A stretch of DNA of 64,000 nucleotides from Gammaproteobacteria bacterium (GCA_018222985.1 JAAEZG010000004.1:62001-126000), one strand, 5' to 3'; counted from the first letter of the stretch, positions 18,332-28,250 are shown. Notes: generated by a model from the sequence alone, not told the origin. Made by a program: numbers and translations.

Positions 18332-19383
18332 TCATCAGGGTCAGGCAGCGCGACACTAATGCCGATAAGCCGAACACCGCGATGATCACGGCGCTCCCAG
18401 GCTTCGCGCAATAACTGATAAAACAAGCTGGGCGATGCGGTTTGTAGCGTACGCGACACCGTGGTTTGTTGAAAGTCGCTAAATTTAAGCTTCACGGTTT
18501 GGCTTTTTATATGCGCTTGCTGCCAGCGTGTTACCCTTAAGCGCTTTTGCAGCTGCGGTAGCAATACTTCGTCAATAAACTGCTCGACTTGTCGCAGCTG
18601 GTGCATGTCTTGCGGTAAGGTTTCTTCAACCCCAACACTTTTGCGTACGCGCTCGGTAACAATTTGGCGCGGGTCGTGCCCTTGGCAACGTTGGTATAGC
18701 AGCCAGCCCGATTTGTCACCCAACAGCTCTTGTAGTTTGGGCAAGTCGCATTGCTGAATGTCATGCCCAGTAAAATAGCCGGCGTAATTTAATCGCTCTA
18801 AGCTTTTCGGGCCAACCCCCGGAATACGCTTCAGTTGCAGTCGGCCAATATAGTCAACAACGGCATCTGGTGGCACCACAAACTGCCCGTCTGGCTTGCG
18901 CTCTTCACTAGCTATTTTTGCCACCATTTTTTGATTGGAAATGCCCGCCGAAGCGGTCAACCCCATGCCTCGTAGCCGGTGACGAATGCTCTCCATGGTC
19001 ACACTAGCACTGCCGTGGTATTGCGTATTGTGGGTTAAGTCCAGGTAAAACTCATCAATAGAGGCTGGCTCAACGAGCTCGGTGGTTTCTAGCAACACCG
19101 CAAGTACCTGTCTTGAAAGTTCGCGGTAGTACCCGTGGTCGGGTGACACAAAATGCAAATTCGGGCATAAACGCCGGGCATGGGCACCGCTCATGGCACT
19201 GCGCACACCAAATTGTCGCGCTAAATAGTTCGCCGTTGCCACCACGCCGCGCTCTCCGCCACCGCCCACGGCAAACGGCCTATCACGCAGGCTGGGGTCG
19301 CGCAGAACCTCGGCGCTCGCGAAAAAAGCGTCGAGATCCAACAGAGCAATTTTTCGCGTATTTATAGGTGTATTTTCTGACAT
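18301..19383 (-). CDS. dinB: DNA polymerase IV
   Basis: Y-family translesion polymerase, 360 residues. Catalytic acidic residues are visible in LLDLDAFFASAEV (palm motif I) and in SIDEFYLDLT (motif III). YLARQFGVRSAM, the helix-hairpin-helix RIPGVGPKSLERL and a C-terminal little-finger domain complete the family pattern. Unlike many DinB proteins it does not end in an obvious QLxLxF clamp-binding motif, although the terminal DDQLQLELELE could serve weakly. I saw no LexA box upstream. It overlaps pheA tail to tail. Confidence 0.95.
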   Translation of the reverse strand: MSENTPINTRKIALLDLDAFFASAEVLRDPSLRDRPFAVGGGGERGVVATANYLARQFGVRSAMSGAHARRLCPNLHFVSPDHGYYRELSRQVLAVLLETTELVEPASIDEFYLDLTHNTQYHGSASVTMESIRHRLRGMGLTASAGISNQKMVAKIASEERKPDGQFVVPPDAVVDYIGRLQLKRIPGVGPKSLERLNYAGYFTGHDIQQCDLPKLQELLGDKSGWLLYQRCQGHDPRQIVTERVRKSVGVEETLPQDMHQLRQVEQFIDEVLLPQLQKRLRVTRWQQAHIKSQTVKLKFSDFQQTTVSRTLQTASPSLFYQLLREAWERRDHRGVRLIGISVALPDPDDQLQLELELE

Positions 19384-19475
19384 AGCACGGAAGTGTTTAA
19401 CCTTGGACGGAATCTGGCTATAATCGCAACAACGAAACGAGCAAGCAAGCTCATCAGCTTATACAGGAGTCCACT

Positions 19476-19904
19476 GTGAACGTACTGAAAGTCGTAAAAT
19501 CTAGCCGTGTTTGGGTTGCTGCAATGGCTTTAGCAGTTGGTAGTGCTAGTGCCAGCATGATGCCGCAACAAAGTAATGATGACATTAAAGAGCGAATTGC
19601 TCCAGTTGCACAAGTTCGTGTCGCAGGTGCTTCAGCAGCGGCTAGCGGCGCAGCAGCTGGTGGTGCGCGTTCAGGTGACGCGGTATACAACAAATTTTGT
19701 GCTGCTTGCCACACGTCTGGTGTGTTAGGCGCTCCGAAAATCAACAATGCCGCTGATTGGGAGCCGCGCTTAGCGCAAGGCATGGACACAGTATTAAAAC
19801 ACGCCATTGAAGGCTACAACGCAATGCCACCAAAAGGCACTTGTAACGACTGTAGCGAAGAAGAAATTCAAGCTGCAATTGACTACATGATTGCTGAAAT
19901 CTAA
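19476..19904 (+). CDS. monohaem c5-type cytochrome, periplasmic
   Basis: A 142-residue exported cytochrome. The signal peptide lies in residues ~10-27, then comes an Ala/Gly-rich linker, then one haem-attachment motif CAACH (NKFCAACHTSG) and a likely axial Met in YNAMPPKG. The CNDCSEEE pair near the C-terminus is typical of the cytochrome c5 family, as is the overall length. It should shuttle electrons in the periplasm to a terminal oxidase or reductase. The start is GTG 19476. A good terminator follows. Confidence 0.9.
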   Translation: MNVLKVVKSSRVWVAAMALAVGSASASMMPQQSNDDIKERIAPVAQVRVAGASAAASGAAAGGARSGDAVYNKFCAACHTSGVLGAPKINNAADWEPRLAQGMDTVLKHAIEGYNAMPPKGTCNDCSEEEIQAAIDYMIAEI

Positions 19905-19941
19905 GCTATTTCTTACCAGTATTCACACAGTTTATTGTGAG

Positions 19942-19965
19942 AAAAACCGCTGCGGCGGTTTTTTT
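19942..19965 (+). terminator. rho-independent terminator of the cytochrome gene
   Basis: A 9-bp stem AAAAACCGC / GCGGTTTTT with loop TGCG, continuing into a T run. It lies 38 nt after the cytochrome stop codon and separates it from the GGDEF gene. Confidence 0.9.
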
Positions 19966-20138
19966 ATGTCTGTAATTTAACCAAAGTACTTTTCTAACGG
20001 TCTTATGAAAGCTATACTCGGGCGTTAGATTTACTAAAAGTTTACATTGTTTTTTGGCCAAACGTCAGTCTCATGGTTGACTAAATAACAAACAATGCGA
20101 TGCTCTAACTACAAATTAAAATTATAAAAAAACAGAAC

Positions 20139-22757
20139 ATGCGACAGCGTCACGAAGCTGAAACCAACGAGCTGCAACAAAAACAGCAGCGAGAAATTGC
20201 GCGCCTGCGCAAGGCTGTCGCTCGCCTGAAAGACCTCACCACTAAATACCGCCAGTCGGAAGTTATTCAAAAAGCTTTGTTTAAAATTTCGGAGCTTGCG
20301 TCGTCGGTTACCGATATGGAGCAATTCTACCAATCGGTGCACGCCATTATTGGCGACCTGATGGTGGCGAAAAACTTCTTTATTTGTTTGCACGACCAAG
20401 TTGAAGACACCGTTCGCTTTGTTTACTTTGTCGACGAATATGACGACATTCCATCGCTCAAAGCTATTCCTGCTGAATTGCTCGGCAAGGGGCTGACGGG
20501 TTATGTCATGCGTACGGGTAAACCGTTTTTGTATGATGAAGAAATCTTTAATCGATTGCGCGACAGCGGCGAAATTCGCGACTTAGGTGCCGCACCGGTA
20601 GACTGGTTAGGGGTGCCATTGCATTCCGATAGCCGCGTCATTGGTGCCATGGTGGTACAAAGTTATACCGAAGACGTACGTTACAGCGAAGCCGACAAAG
20701 AACTATTCATGTTCGTTTCGCAGCACATTGTTAACGCCCTTGAGCGGGTGCGGCAGCGCGAAATGATGCAAGAAGAAATTGCGCATCAAACGGCCAAGCT
20801 GCGCCAAATTAACGATGATTTGAAATCAGAAATTTCCGAGCGCGAACGGGCTCAACAATTGAGTACTGTGTTGTTTGCCATTTCTGAAGTAACCAACACC
20901 TCCGACTCTATTCAAAGCTTCTACCAGCAGCTGCATCGACAAATTGGCCAACTTATAAACAACGATAACTTTTTCGTGGCGCTGCTTGATGACGAGCGAA
21001 AATACCTAGAATTTCCGTACTACGTTGATGCGTTTGACAATAACTTACAGAAAAAGCGTCCGTTAGCGCGCGGTATGACCGAGTATGTTATTCGGCACAA
21101 AAAGCCCGTATTTATTGACGCCGACATGTACCAAACCTTGGTCAGCTCAGGCGAAGTTGAAGACGCGACCAGTTACTACGGTACCCAGCCGACACAGTGG
21201 CTAGGCTCACCATTGGTGGTTGACGACGAAGTGATTGGCGTGCTGTCGGTGCAAACCTACACCGGCGAAGTAGCCTATAAACAAGACGACTTAGAATTGT
21301 TGAACTTCGTTTCGCAACACGTTGCTGTGGCGATTGAGCGACGCCGTAACGCAGAAGAAGTGCGTCGTGTTAACGCTTACCTAGAACGTAAAGTGGCAGA
21401 ACGCACCGAAGAGCTGGTTAACGAAATTGAGCGCCGTAAAAAGGTTGAAGAAAAACTGTTTTATGACGCGCACCACGATGCACTCACAGGCCTACCGAAC
21501 CGCTCCATGTTTACTGAGCGTCTGCAACAAACACTCAAACACAAACGCCGTTATCCGCATCACAATTTCGCCGTGTTGTTTGTAGATCTAGACCGGTTTA
21601 AAGATATTAATGACACGCTAGGCCACTCTGCCGGTGACGAATTCTTACTTGAAGCCAGCCGTCGTATTGGAGAGTGTATTCGTGACAATGACACCGTAGC
21701 CCGGTTAGGCGGCGACGAATTTGTCATTTTATTAGACATGATTCGTCATGTTGATGACGCCAAAGACATTGCTTCACGCGTGATTGAAAAAATGAAGCAA
21801 CCTTTTGTATTCGGTGAAAGTGAGCATTATTCCGGTGCTAGCGTTGGTATTGCCGAGTGCAAGACACGCAATGACTCTGCTGAACGTTTATTGCGCGACG
21901 CCGATGCGGCTATGTACCAAGCGAAGAGCATGGGGCGCGGTTGTTATGTGGTGTTTGACGAAAGCATTCACAAAGACCTTGTCGCCTCGTTGCACCGTGA
22001 AACAGAGTTACGACATGCACAATTTGACCAAGACTTTGTGCTGCAGAAATTTAATGTATTTGAGCTGAACAAAAACCAAGCCGTGGCGCAAGAGCTGCTG
22101 CTGCGTTGGCAACGTGATGACAGCTTGCTGCCGGCTGATCGGTTTTTAGCCATAGCGGAAAAAACTGGCATGACCATGGCGCTTGACCAATGGATGCTAA
22201 CGCGTTGTTGTGAGCTGCTCGCGGAAGATGAAAGCACCCTGCCGGTTTATGTCAGTATTTCTGCGAAACACCTGTTCAAGCTGGCCGATGTTAAAGCGTT
22301 GCAAGAAATTATTGTTAGCTCAGGTGTGGCACCCGAGCGGCTTATTCTTGAGTTCAGTGAAACCGAGCTGAACGATAACTCAAAACGTCAGCTGAGTTGT
22401 TTACGTCAGCTTGCTGACTTTGGTGTGGGCCTTGCGCTGAATGAGTTTGGGCGCAGCGCCGGTGCACTGCAATATATTTTGAATTACCCATTTACTCACG
22501 TGAAGCTAGACCCACGTTTTGTGGCTGATATAGCCACCAGCCAACGCGCACAAACCATGGTGCGTAACGTGGTTCATTTATGTCGCGACTTAGGCATTGA
22601 AATAGCCGCCGCAGGAATTGACTTGGCCGACCAGCAAAAAGCCTTGGTGCACAACGGCGTCAATTTAGGGCAGGGAATACTGTTTGGAGAACCCGAACAG
22701 GTAAAGTCACTTTCTCAACAACAGCCGACGCGAGCGCAGTCGGCGGGCACCGCATAA
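20139..22757 (+). CDS. cytosolic dual-GAF diguanylate cyclase with degenerate EAL domain
   Basis: 872 residues: an N-terminal coiled coil (~1-45), two tandem GAF domains (~50-205 and ~245-400, each with a FFxxLxD-type core), a second coiled coil, a GGDEF domain with an intact active site (RLGGDEFVILL) and a C-terminal EAL-like domain. The EAL half lacks key residues. The EAL motif reads ELL (AQELLLRW), the DDFG metal motif reads NEFG, and the AEG-type glutamate segment reads AAAGID. It is therefore probably a c-di-GMP synthase whose EAL domain is a binding or regulatory module. No membrane segments are seen. It is transcribed alone and is convergent with rep. Confidence 0.9.
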   Translation: MRQRHEAETNELQQKQQREIARLRKAVARLKDLTTKYRQSEVIQKALFKISELASSVTDMEQFYQSVHAIIGDLMVAKNFFICLHDQVEDTVRFVYFVDEYDDIPSLKAIPAELLGKGLTGYVMRTGKPFLYDEEIFNRLRDSGEIRDLGAAPVDWLGVPLHSDSRVIGAMVVQSYTEDVRYSEADKELFMFVSQHIVNALERVRQREMMQEEIAHQTAKLRQINDDLKSEISERERAQQLSTVLFAISEVTNTSDSIQSFYQQLHRQIGQLINNDNFFVALLDDERKYLEFPYYVDAFDNNLQKKRPLARGMTEYVIRHKKPVFIDADMYQTLVSSGEVEDATSYYGTQPTQWLGSPLVVDDEVIGVLSVQTYTGEVAYKQDDLELLNFVSQHVAVAIERRRNAEEVRRVNAYLERKVAERTEELVNEIERRKKVEEKLFYDAHHDALTGLPNRSMFTERLQQTLKHKRRYPHHNFAVLFVDLDRFKDINDTLGHSAGDEFLLEASRRIGECIRDNDTVARLGGDEFVILLDMIRHVDDAKDIASRVIEKMKQPFVFGESEHYSGASVGIAECKTRNDSAERLLRDADAAMYQAKSMGRGCYVVFDESIHKDLVASLHRETELRHAQFDQDFVLQKFNVFELNKNQAVAQELLLRWQRDDSLLPADRFLAIAEKTGMTMALDQWMLTRCCELLAEDESTLPVYVSISAKHLFKLADVKALQEIIVSSGVAPERLILEFSETELNDNSKRQLSCLRQLADFGVGLALNEFGRSAGALQYILNYPFTHVKLDPRFVADIATSQRAQTMVRNVVHLCRDLGIEIAAAGIDLADQQKALVHNGVNLGQGILFGEPEQVKSLSQQQPTRAQSAGTA

Positions 22758-22764
22758 CCTCAAA

Positions 22765-24777
22765 TTAATCTTCCATAGCTTTGCGTAATAACGCTAAACC
22801 GCTCGCACGTGCTGTTTCGCGGGCTTGTTCATTGGCTTTAGCTTGCTCTTCCCACTCTAAGTCATCTTGTGGTAACTCATATAAAAAACGACTGGGTTCA
22901 GGGCGTACCACGTCACCATATTGCCGGCGTTCTTTGGCCATGGTGAAAATAAGCGATTGCTGCGCGCGGGTAATTCCTACGTAGGCAAGGCGCCGTTCTT
23001 CTTCAACCATATTGTCGTCAATACTGGACTGGTGCGGAAGAATACCTTCTTCCATGCCCACCATAAATACATGAGGAAACTCAAGGCCCTTAGAGGCATG
23101 CAAGGTCATCAGCTGCACTTGATCGCCTTGCTCTTCTTCTTCGTTGCGCGACAACATGTCGCGCAGGCACAGCTTGGCAACCGCTTGCTCAAGCGTGACC
23201 GGTTCATTGTCATCGTCACCCTTAAGCATTTCGCTAACCCAACGCATTAACTCGCTCACGTTCTTCCAACGCATTTCGGCAGCACTCACGCTAGGGCTGC
23301 TTTCATAAAGCCATTCTTCGTAGCCAATCAGTTTTAATAAGTCGAATAAAGCGCCGGTGGCTTCTGGCGTGTGATCGCAGCGCCGTGCGGTACGCTTCAT
23401 GAAGTCGACGAAATACTGTACCGACTGATATTCTCGTGCGCCTAAACGTGTTTTTAATGCTTGGTGATCAGCCGCTTCATACAAACTAACATGTAGCTCG
23501 TGAGCTAACTCGCCAATACGTTCAACCGTATGCGGGCCAATGCCGCGCTTCGGTACGTTGATAATGCGAATAAATGCAGTGTCATCACTGGGGTTTACCA
23601 GCAACCGCAAATACGCCATTACGTCTTTCACTTCTGCCCGTGCAAAAAAGCTTTGCCCACCGGTCATACGGTAGGGAATACGGTTGCTCATGAGGGCTTT
23701 TTCAAAAATGCGAGCCTGGTGATTACCGCGATATAGAATTGCGAATTGATGGTAAGGCGTGCGCTCCAAAAAGCGTCGGCGGACAATCTCTGCTACCACA
23801 CGTTCTGCTTCATGCTCTTCGTTGCGGCCATAGATAACCCGCAGGGGAACACCATATTCCATTTCAGAAAACAGCTTCTTGTCGAATACGTGCGGGTTGT
23901 TTTCAATTAAAATATTAGCAGCTTTAAGAATACGCCCGTGCGAGCGATAGTTTTGTTCGAGCTTAATGACTTTTAGCGCCGGGAAGTCACGTTGTAACAG
24001 CGCTAAATTTTGTGGCTGCGCACCGCGCCACGAATAAATGGATTGGTCGTCATCGCCAACCACAGTAAAGTTAGCGCGCGTGCCAACCAGTAAACGCACC
24101 AGTTCGTACTGGCTGGTATTCGTGTCTTGATATTCGTCCACCAACAAATAGTGAAACTTCTGTTGCCAACGCTCGCGTGCTTTTTCATCAGCCTTGAGCA
24201 ATAACGTTGGCAGTAAAATTAAGTCATCGAAGTCTATCGCGTTACAGGCTTTCATATTTTGCTGATAACGCCGGTAGAACTCGGCAAACATTTGCTCATC
24301 TGCTTGCTTCGCCTGTTCAAGCACTTGGTCTGGACTAAGCATGGCGTTTTTCCAGTTGCTAATTTGGCTTTGTAGCAGCTTTAATAAGTTCTTATCACCA
24401 TCAAGCTCTGGCTCAGTAAGCGCCTTTAATAACGCAAACGAATCTTGATCGTCAAATAGCGAAAAACCGGCTTTCATATTCAAGCTTTTCACTTCTTTAC
24501 GAATAATATTCAAACCTAACGTATGAAAGGTGGACACGGTGAGCCCACGCGTATACTGGCGGCCCAAAGTTTGCCCAACACGCTCTTTCATTTCACGTGC
24601 AGCTTTGTTGGTAAAGGTTACCGCTGCAATGTGCCGCGCTTGATAGCCACAGCGCTGAATAAGATGTGCAATTTTTTCGGTAATAACGCGCGTTTTGCCA
24701 CTACCAGCGCCCGCCAGAACCAGAACTGGCCCTTCAATCGCTTTGACAGCTTCTTGTTGACGCGGGTTTAACAACAT
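22765..24777 (-). CDS. rep: ATP-dependent DNA helicase Rep
   Basis: Superfamily 1A 3'-5' helicase that aids replication forks past protein blocks. The 670 residues match Rep length. Motif I is AGAGSGKTR, motif [10 protein letters not shown], motif [16 protein letters not shown], motif IV region LEQNYRS, motif [13 protein letters not shown], and motif VI VGITRAQ. Rep is preferred over UvrD because of its length and the shorter C-terminal tail. It is on the minus strand, with its own promoter region towards ubiK. Confidence 0.95.
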   Translation of the reverse strand: MLLNPRQQEAVKAIEGPVLVLAGAGSGKTRVITEKIAHLIQRCGYQARHIAAVTFTNKAAREMKERVGQTLGRQYTRGLTVSTFHTLGLNIIRKEVKSLNMKAGFSLFDDQDSFALLKALTEPELDGDKNLLKLLQSQISNWKNAMLSPDQVLEQAKQADEQMFAEFYRRYQQNMKACNAIDFDDLILLPTLLLKADEKARERWQQKFHYLLVDEYQDTNTSQYELVRLLVGTRANFTVVGDDDQSIYSWRGAQPQNLALLQRDFPALKVIKLEQNYRSHGRILKAANILIENNPHVFDKKLFSEMEYGVPLRVIYGRNEEHEAERVVAEIVRRRFLERTPYHQFAILYRGNHQARIFEKALMSNRIPYRMTGGQSFFARAEVKDVMAYLRLLVNPSDDTAFIRIINVPKRGIGPHTVERIGELAHELHVSLYEAADHQALKTRLGAREYQSVQYFVDFMKRTARRCDHTPEATGALFDLLKLIGYEEWLYESSPSVSAAEMRWKNVSELMRWVSEMLKGDDDNEPVTLEQAVAKLCLRDMLSRNEEEEQGDQVQLMTLHASKGLEFPHVFMVGMEEGILPHQSSIDDNMVEEERRLAYVGITRAQQSLIFTMAKERRQYGDVVRPEPSRFLYELPQDDLEWEEQAKANEQARETARASGLALLRKAMED

Positions 24778-24907
24778 GGCTTAGCGTTACCTTTTATTGA
24801 CATGAGCAGACGAAACACCTGCGGTGAAGCGGCAGATTTTACCGCAAACTCCTGCTAAGCTAAAAGGCAATTACTGATTAACTTGAAATTAGCGGTGGAT
24901 ATTGATC

Positions 24908-25147
24908 ATGGACGCAAAAAAAATTGAAGACATAGCTCGTCAAATTAACGACAGCATTCCTGCAGGCGTAAAGGATTTTGCTGGTAGTTTAGAGCAGCGT
25001 ATTAAAACTATTTTGCAGCAACAATTAGGTAAGCTCGACGTCGTGACGCGCGAGGAGCTTGACGTGCAGCAGCAACTGTTATTGCGTTTACGCCAACGCG
25101 TTGAGCACCTAGAACGTGAACTAGAAGCGATGAAAAAAGACGACTAA
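24908..25147 (+). CDS. ubiK: ubiquinone biosynthesis accessory factor UbiK (YqiC/BMFP)
   Basis: A 79-residue protein starting at ATG 24908. An amphipathic N-terminal half (ARQINDSIPAGVKDFAGSLEQRIKTIL, given in part) is followed by a C-terminal coiled coil (LRLRQRVEHLERELEAMKK), the architecture of the trimeric YqiC/BMFP family. UbiK assists aerobic ubiquinone synthesis with UbiJ. It stands divergently next to rep and in front of fpr. Confidence 0.9.
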   Translation: MDAKKIEDIARQINDSIPAGVKDFAGSLEQRIKTILQQQLGKLDVVTREELDVQQQLLLRLRQRVEHLERELEAMKKDD

Positions 25148-25192
25148 GCATTCACGTGACGAGTAGCAAAACTAAGTAAAGGAGTTGTTTGC

Positions 25193-25933
25193 ATGGCGCA
25201 GTGGTTAACCGGTGAAGTGATCGAGAATTACGCGTGGAACCAAGAGTTATTCAGTTTGCGCGTGCGAACACAGCCGTTTGAATTTATTGCCGGCCAGTTT
25301 GTGCGGCTTGGCTTACCCCATGAGGGCGGGCGTGTGCAACGCGCTTATTCTCTGGTTAATGGCCCTGACGACGGGGTGCTGGACTTTCTAGTCAACCGTG
25401 TGCACGACGGCCTGTTTTCGCCATTACTTCATGACCTAAAAGCAGGGCAAACCATTGAAGTGTCGCAACCACCGAGTGGCTTTTTCACTTTAAACGAAGT
25501 GCCCGACGGCGATAGCCTATGGCTTATCTCAACCGGTACGGGTATTGGGCCGTATTTATCCATGCTCAGTACCGATATTCCGTGGCAACGTTTCAAGCGC
25601 ATCCACTTAGTGCATGCTGTGCGTTATGCGGCCGACCTGGCCTATAACGAAAAAATTCTACAGTGGGTAGCGGAACACCCCAGCCAGCTTACCTATCAAC
25701 CCGTAGTAAGCCGTGAAGATCACGCTGGAGCATTACGTGGCCGTATTCCGGCGCTTATTCAACAGGGCGACTTACAGCGCGCCGTAGGCGATATCTTAGA
25801 CGAACGCGCCCAGGTCATGCTATGTGGTAACCCAGACATGATTCGTGATGCCAAAACAGTGCTAGCCGATATGGGACTTGCCAAGAATTTACGACGCAAA
25901 CCCGGCAACGTCACCATGGAACATTACTGGTAA
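25193..25933 (+). CDS. fpr: ferredoxin/flavodoxin--NADP+ reductase
   Basis: A 246-residue FAD enzyme. The FAD-binding motif RAYSLVNGP and the NADP-binding motif STGTGIGPYLSML are present, as are LCGNPDM and the C-terminal aromatic EHYW, all standard for subclass I bacterial Fpr. It supplies reduced ferredoxin/flavodoxin for radical enzymes and oxidative-stress recovery. AGGAG lies 8 nt before the ATG. Its last 11 codons plus stop are repeated perfectly 560 bp downstream, beyond a lipoprotein gene (see the repeat entries). Confidence 0.95.
   Translation: MAQWLTGEVIENYAWNQELFSLRVRTQPFEFIAGQFVRLGLPHEGGRVQRAYSLVNGPDDGVLDFLVNRVHDGLFSPLLHDLKAGQTIEVSQPPSGFFTLNEVPDGDSLWLISTGTGIGPYLSMLSTDIPWQRFKRIHLVHAVRYAADLAYNEKILQWVAEHPSQLTYQPVVSREDHAGALRGRIPALIQQGDLQRAVGDILDERAQVMLCGNPDMIRDAKTVLADMGLAKNLRRKPGNVTMEHYW
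25900..25933. repeat. 34-bp direct repeat, copy 1 (3' end of fpr)
   Basis: Begins ACCCGGCAACGTCACC and ends at the fpr stop codon TAA. It is identical over 34 bp to 26493-26526, and identity ends sharply on both sides. It encodes the last ten residues of Fpr (ending TMEHYW). Confidence 0.95.
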
Positions 25934-25940
25934 ATAGACT

Positions 25941-26471
25941 ATGCACAAAATTTTATTAAAGATGTTTGCACTATCCGTTGTTGTAGCCGCAGCAGCAGGC
26001 TGCTCTCAACCCGTGGACATTGAAGCGAGTAAACAGAACTTTATTGAGCACCAAGAGAGCTTTGACCGTCTATCAAATGTTGCTTGTACCTTTGCGAATT
26101 CAAATGATATCGATTTCTTCCGTTACCCATTAGATGTTCAGGGCGAGAAAGCGGAGGCTTTTAAGTCGGAGTTTGATGAGATTGAGCATTTACTGGATAC
26201 AGTAAACTCAGAACTGGTCGTAATCCGAGACTTTGATGATTACCACTGCGAACTATTTGTAATCATAAACGGCACATCATTTCTCGGTGAAGGAAGCAGT
26301 TTGAAGTATGTATTTCAGCCGGTGGATCTGGGGAATTATGAGTACACGGACGACTTTTTTAGCGAAGAGAGCAGGTTATATCGCGAAGCAAATCGCGCAC
26401 GAGGTGAGGATGTAAAGTTCTCAATCGAACTAGAGAACGGCTGGTACCTTCAGTACCACTTATATCCATAA
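25941..26471 (+). CDS. small lipoprotein of unknown function, in a direct-repeat-bounded cassette
   Basis: 176 residues with a signal peptide and lipobox (VVAAAAGCSQ), so probably anchored to a membrane and facing the periplasm. The rest is acidic with no recognised domain. It starts 7 nt after fpr. The gene plus 59 flanking bases lie between two perfect 34-bp copies of the fpr 3' end, which implies that the segment was inserted here or arose with a duplication of that end. No integrase or transposase is present between the repeats. Confidence 0.65.
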   Translation: MHKILLKMFALSVVVAAAAGCSQPVDIEASKQNFIEHQESFDRLSNVACTFANSNDIDFFRYPLDVQGEKAEAFKSEFDEIEHLLDTVNSELVVIRDFDDYHCELFVIINGTSFLGEGSSLKYVFQPVDLGNYEYTDDFFSEESRLYREANRARGEDVKFSIELENGWYLQYHLYP

Positions 26472-26492
26472 TTGCGTCGAGTGTATTAAAAC

Positions 26493-26526
26493 ACCCGGCA
26501 ACGTCACCATGGAACATTACTGGTAA
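26493..26526. repeat. 34-bp direct repeat, copy 2 (downstream of lipoprotein gene)
   Basis: A perfect copy of 25900-25933, lying in non-coding sequence between the lipoprotein gene and comM. The repeat unit from copy 1 to copy 2 is 593 bp. The arrangement resembles attL/attR of a tiny integrated cassette, or the scar of a tandem recombination at the fpr end. Confidence 0.95.
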
Positions 26527-26611
26527 TTCGTACACCGAAATACGTGGTTATTATCCGTCGAATTGTTGGTGCTCACGCTACACTCTAGTTTTTCAGTAAG
26601 GGAGAGTGAGC

Positions 26612-27477
26612 ATGGCAAAGGACAGCGTTCGAATTGCCAAGATCTATACGCGGGCACTGCAAGGCATTGAAGCGCCACTAGTGACCATAGAGGTGTGTTT
26701 GGCATCGGGGCTGCCGTCATTCACCATGGTAGGGTTGCCACAAACGGGAGTGCGTGAGGCGCGCGACCGGGTGCGCTCGGCGATGTTGGCTAGCGACTTT
26801 TCCTTTCCCAAAGGGCAAAAAATTACCGTTAACTTAGCGCCTGCTGATTTACCAAAGTTTGGTGCGCGCTATGACTTGGCCATCGCCATTGGTATTTTAG
26901 TTGCGAATAACCAAGTGCCCGAGTCGGCAACTATTGGGCGAGAGTTTTACGGTGAACTAACCTTGAATGGTGATTTACGGGAAGTGACCGGTATTTTGCC
27001 AGCGGTACTGGGTTGTCGCGACGAAGGGCGCGAAGCGGTTATTCCATTGGACAATGCTGACGAAGCGGCGGTATTGCGCGAACAACAGTGCGTAGCGGCG
27101 ATAAGTCTACGGGACGTGGTAGAGCATCTAACGAGCCCTACAAAACTACCCCACATTAAACCCCAGGAAGCGCGCGAACCAGACCCTATGCATGGTGATG
27201 TGGCCGATGTCATTGGTCAACATCAAGCCAAGCGCGCATTGTTATTGGCAGCTGCCGGTGGTCATCATTTGATGTTTGTTGGGCCTCCGGGCACAGGAAA
27301 AACCATGCTAGCACAGCGGCTACTGGGGCTATTACCAGCGCTTGATGAACGTGATGGTTTAGCGGTGGCTGCCATTCGTTCAGTCAGTGGTACCTTGCGC
27401 GGTAACCACTGGCAACAACGTATACTTCGAGCGCCCCATCATTCATGTTCTGCTGCGGCGTTGGTGGGTGGCGGCTC
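26612..27477 (+). pseudogene. comM: comM (YifB, Mg-chelatase-like helicase), 5' part, split by transposon
   Basis: ATG 26612 is preceded by GGGAGA. The frame encodes the N-terminal Lon-protease-like domain (RALQGIEAPLVTIEV, SGLPSFTMVGLPQTGVREARDR in part) and the start of the AAA+ domain, with Walker A GPPGTGKT. The family sequence is followed up to ALVGGGS, then stops matching where the mobile element begins, and an element-derived stop follows at 27500-27502. About 288 of roughly 500 residues remain. ComM is a hexameric branch-migration helicase needed for efficient natural transformation, so the insertion should impair this. The 3' part is expected beyond the other transposon end. Confidence 0.93.
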
Positions 27478-27485
27478 TGTCAATT

Positions 27486-27525
27486 CCCATAATAAATGCT
27501 AATTTCTCATAATAAGCGCTAATAA
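27486..27525. repeat. two tandem 20-bp terminal repeats, presumed TnsB-binding sites
   Basis: Copy 1 (27486-27505) starts CCCATAATAAATGCTAAT and copy 2 (27506-27525) starts CTCATAATAAGCGCTAAT; they share a CYCATAATAARYGCTAAT core. They begin 8 bp inside the TGT terminus. Tn7-family ends carry several ~20-22-bp TnsB sites. Only two clear copies are visible at this end; a weak, doubtful third could be TGCTTAATCG near 27681. Confidence 0.75.
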
Positions 27526-27809
27526 ATTATTTTGAATAAAGCCTTCTGTGAGCCTCGTAAATAAAGGCTTTAAAATCTATATCTCTAGAGAGCAATCGGT
27601 TTAGATGTAAAAACAGCTACGCTTTTTGCCCATTTTTGCTACAAAAAATTTAATAGGAAATCTGGTTCTTTTGCGGGTAATGCTTAATCGTTTTTTGCTC
27701 AATCGTCTTAATGCCGACTAGTTGAATGGCTCGATATTTGTCCTAGGATTATTCTGTGCTACGGTTGTTATCCATGGGGTGCATTCCTAACTAGTCATCT
27801 GGAGGCTGT
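27526..27809. other. non-coding left-end region of the transposon
   Basis: No gene is seen. It contains an inverted pair TAAAGCC / GGCTTTA (around 27537-27575) that could form a hairpin, and AT-rich sequence preceding the first cargo gene. Promoter elements for that gene are presumably here but could not be fixed. Confidence 0.5.
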
Positions 27810-28250
27810 ATGGAGCTGCGTATATACACGCCGGTAGCAGGGCCTCAAGATATTTGGTCCGAACTCGACCTTCCGAATGAAGACGCAAAATTGCGCGAGC
27901 AGGTTTTTAAAGGCTTTTCAATTAAGCTTTTCAATTCACTGGCTTCCATATTAGGGATGCAGCATAAAGCTTTGCGAGAGGCTCTGAAAATACCCCTCAC
28001 AACTTTTAACCGTCGAAGAGATAAAGGTCGCTTCACGATGAAAGAAAGTGACCGTCTATACAGTCTTATTGAGACTGTCTCTCGTGCGACCTGTTTATTT
28101 GAGGGTGACCGCAGAGCAGCTGTCGAATGGATCAGTAAAAAGGCCCCCAGTCTTGGTGATAAACGTCCAATTGATATGCTGGACTGTCATGCGAACACAC
28201 AGGCTGTTCTCGAGCTTATAACCCGACTTGAATATGGGGTTTGCTCCTAA
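27810..28250 (+). CDS. Xre/MbcA/ParS-type antitoxin (RES-partner family), orphan
   Basis: 146 residues in the layout of RES-Xre antitoxins: an N-terminal Xre-like helix-turn-helix (ALREALKIPLTTFNRRRDKGRFTMKESDRL, given in part) and a C-terminal toxin-binding domain with RPIDMLDCHANTQAV and the typical ending ITRLEYGVCS. The start ATG 27810 has GGAGG 6 nt upstream. In classic operons a RES-domain NAD+-degrading toxin follows or overlaps directly. Here the next 100 bp hold nothing and no RES gene exists in the window, so the gene is an orphan. It may act as a regulator or protect the host against RES toxins. Confidence 0.8.
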   Translation: MELRIYTPVAGPQDIWSELDLPNEDAKLREQVFKGFSIKLFNSLASILGMQHKALREALKIPLTTFNRRRDKGRFTMKESDRLYSLIETVSRATCLFEGDRRAAVEWISKKAPSLGDKRPIDMLDCHANTQAVLELITRLEYGVCS

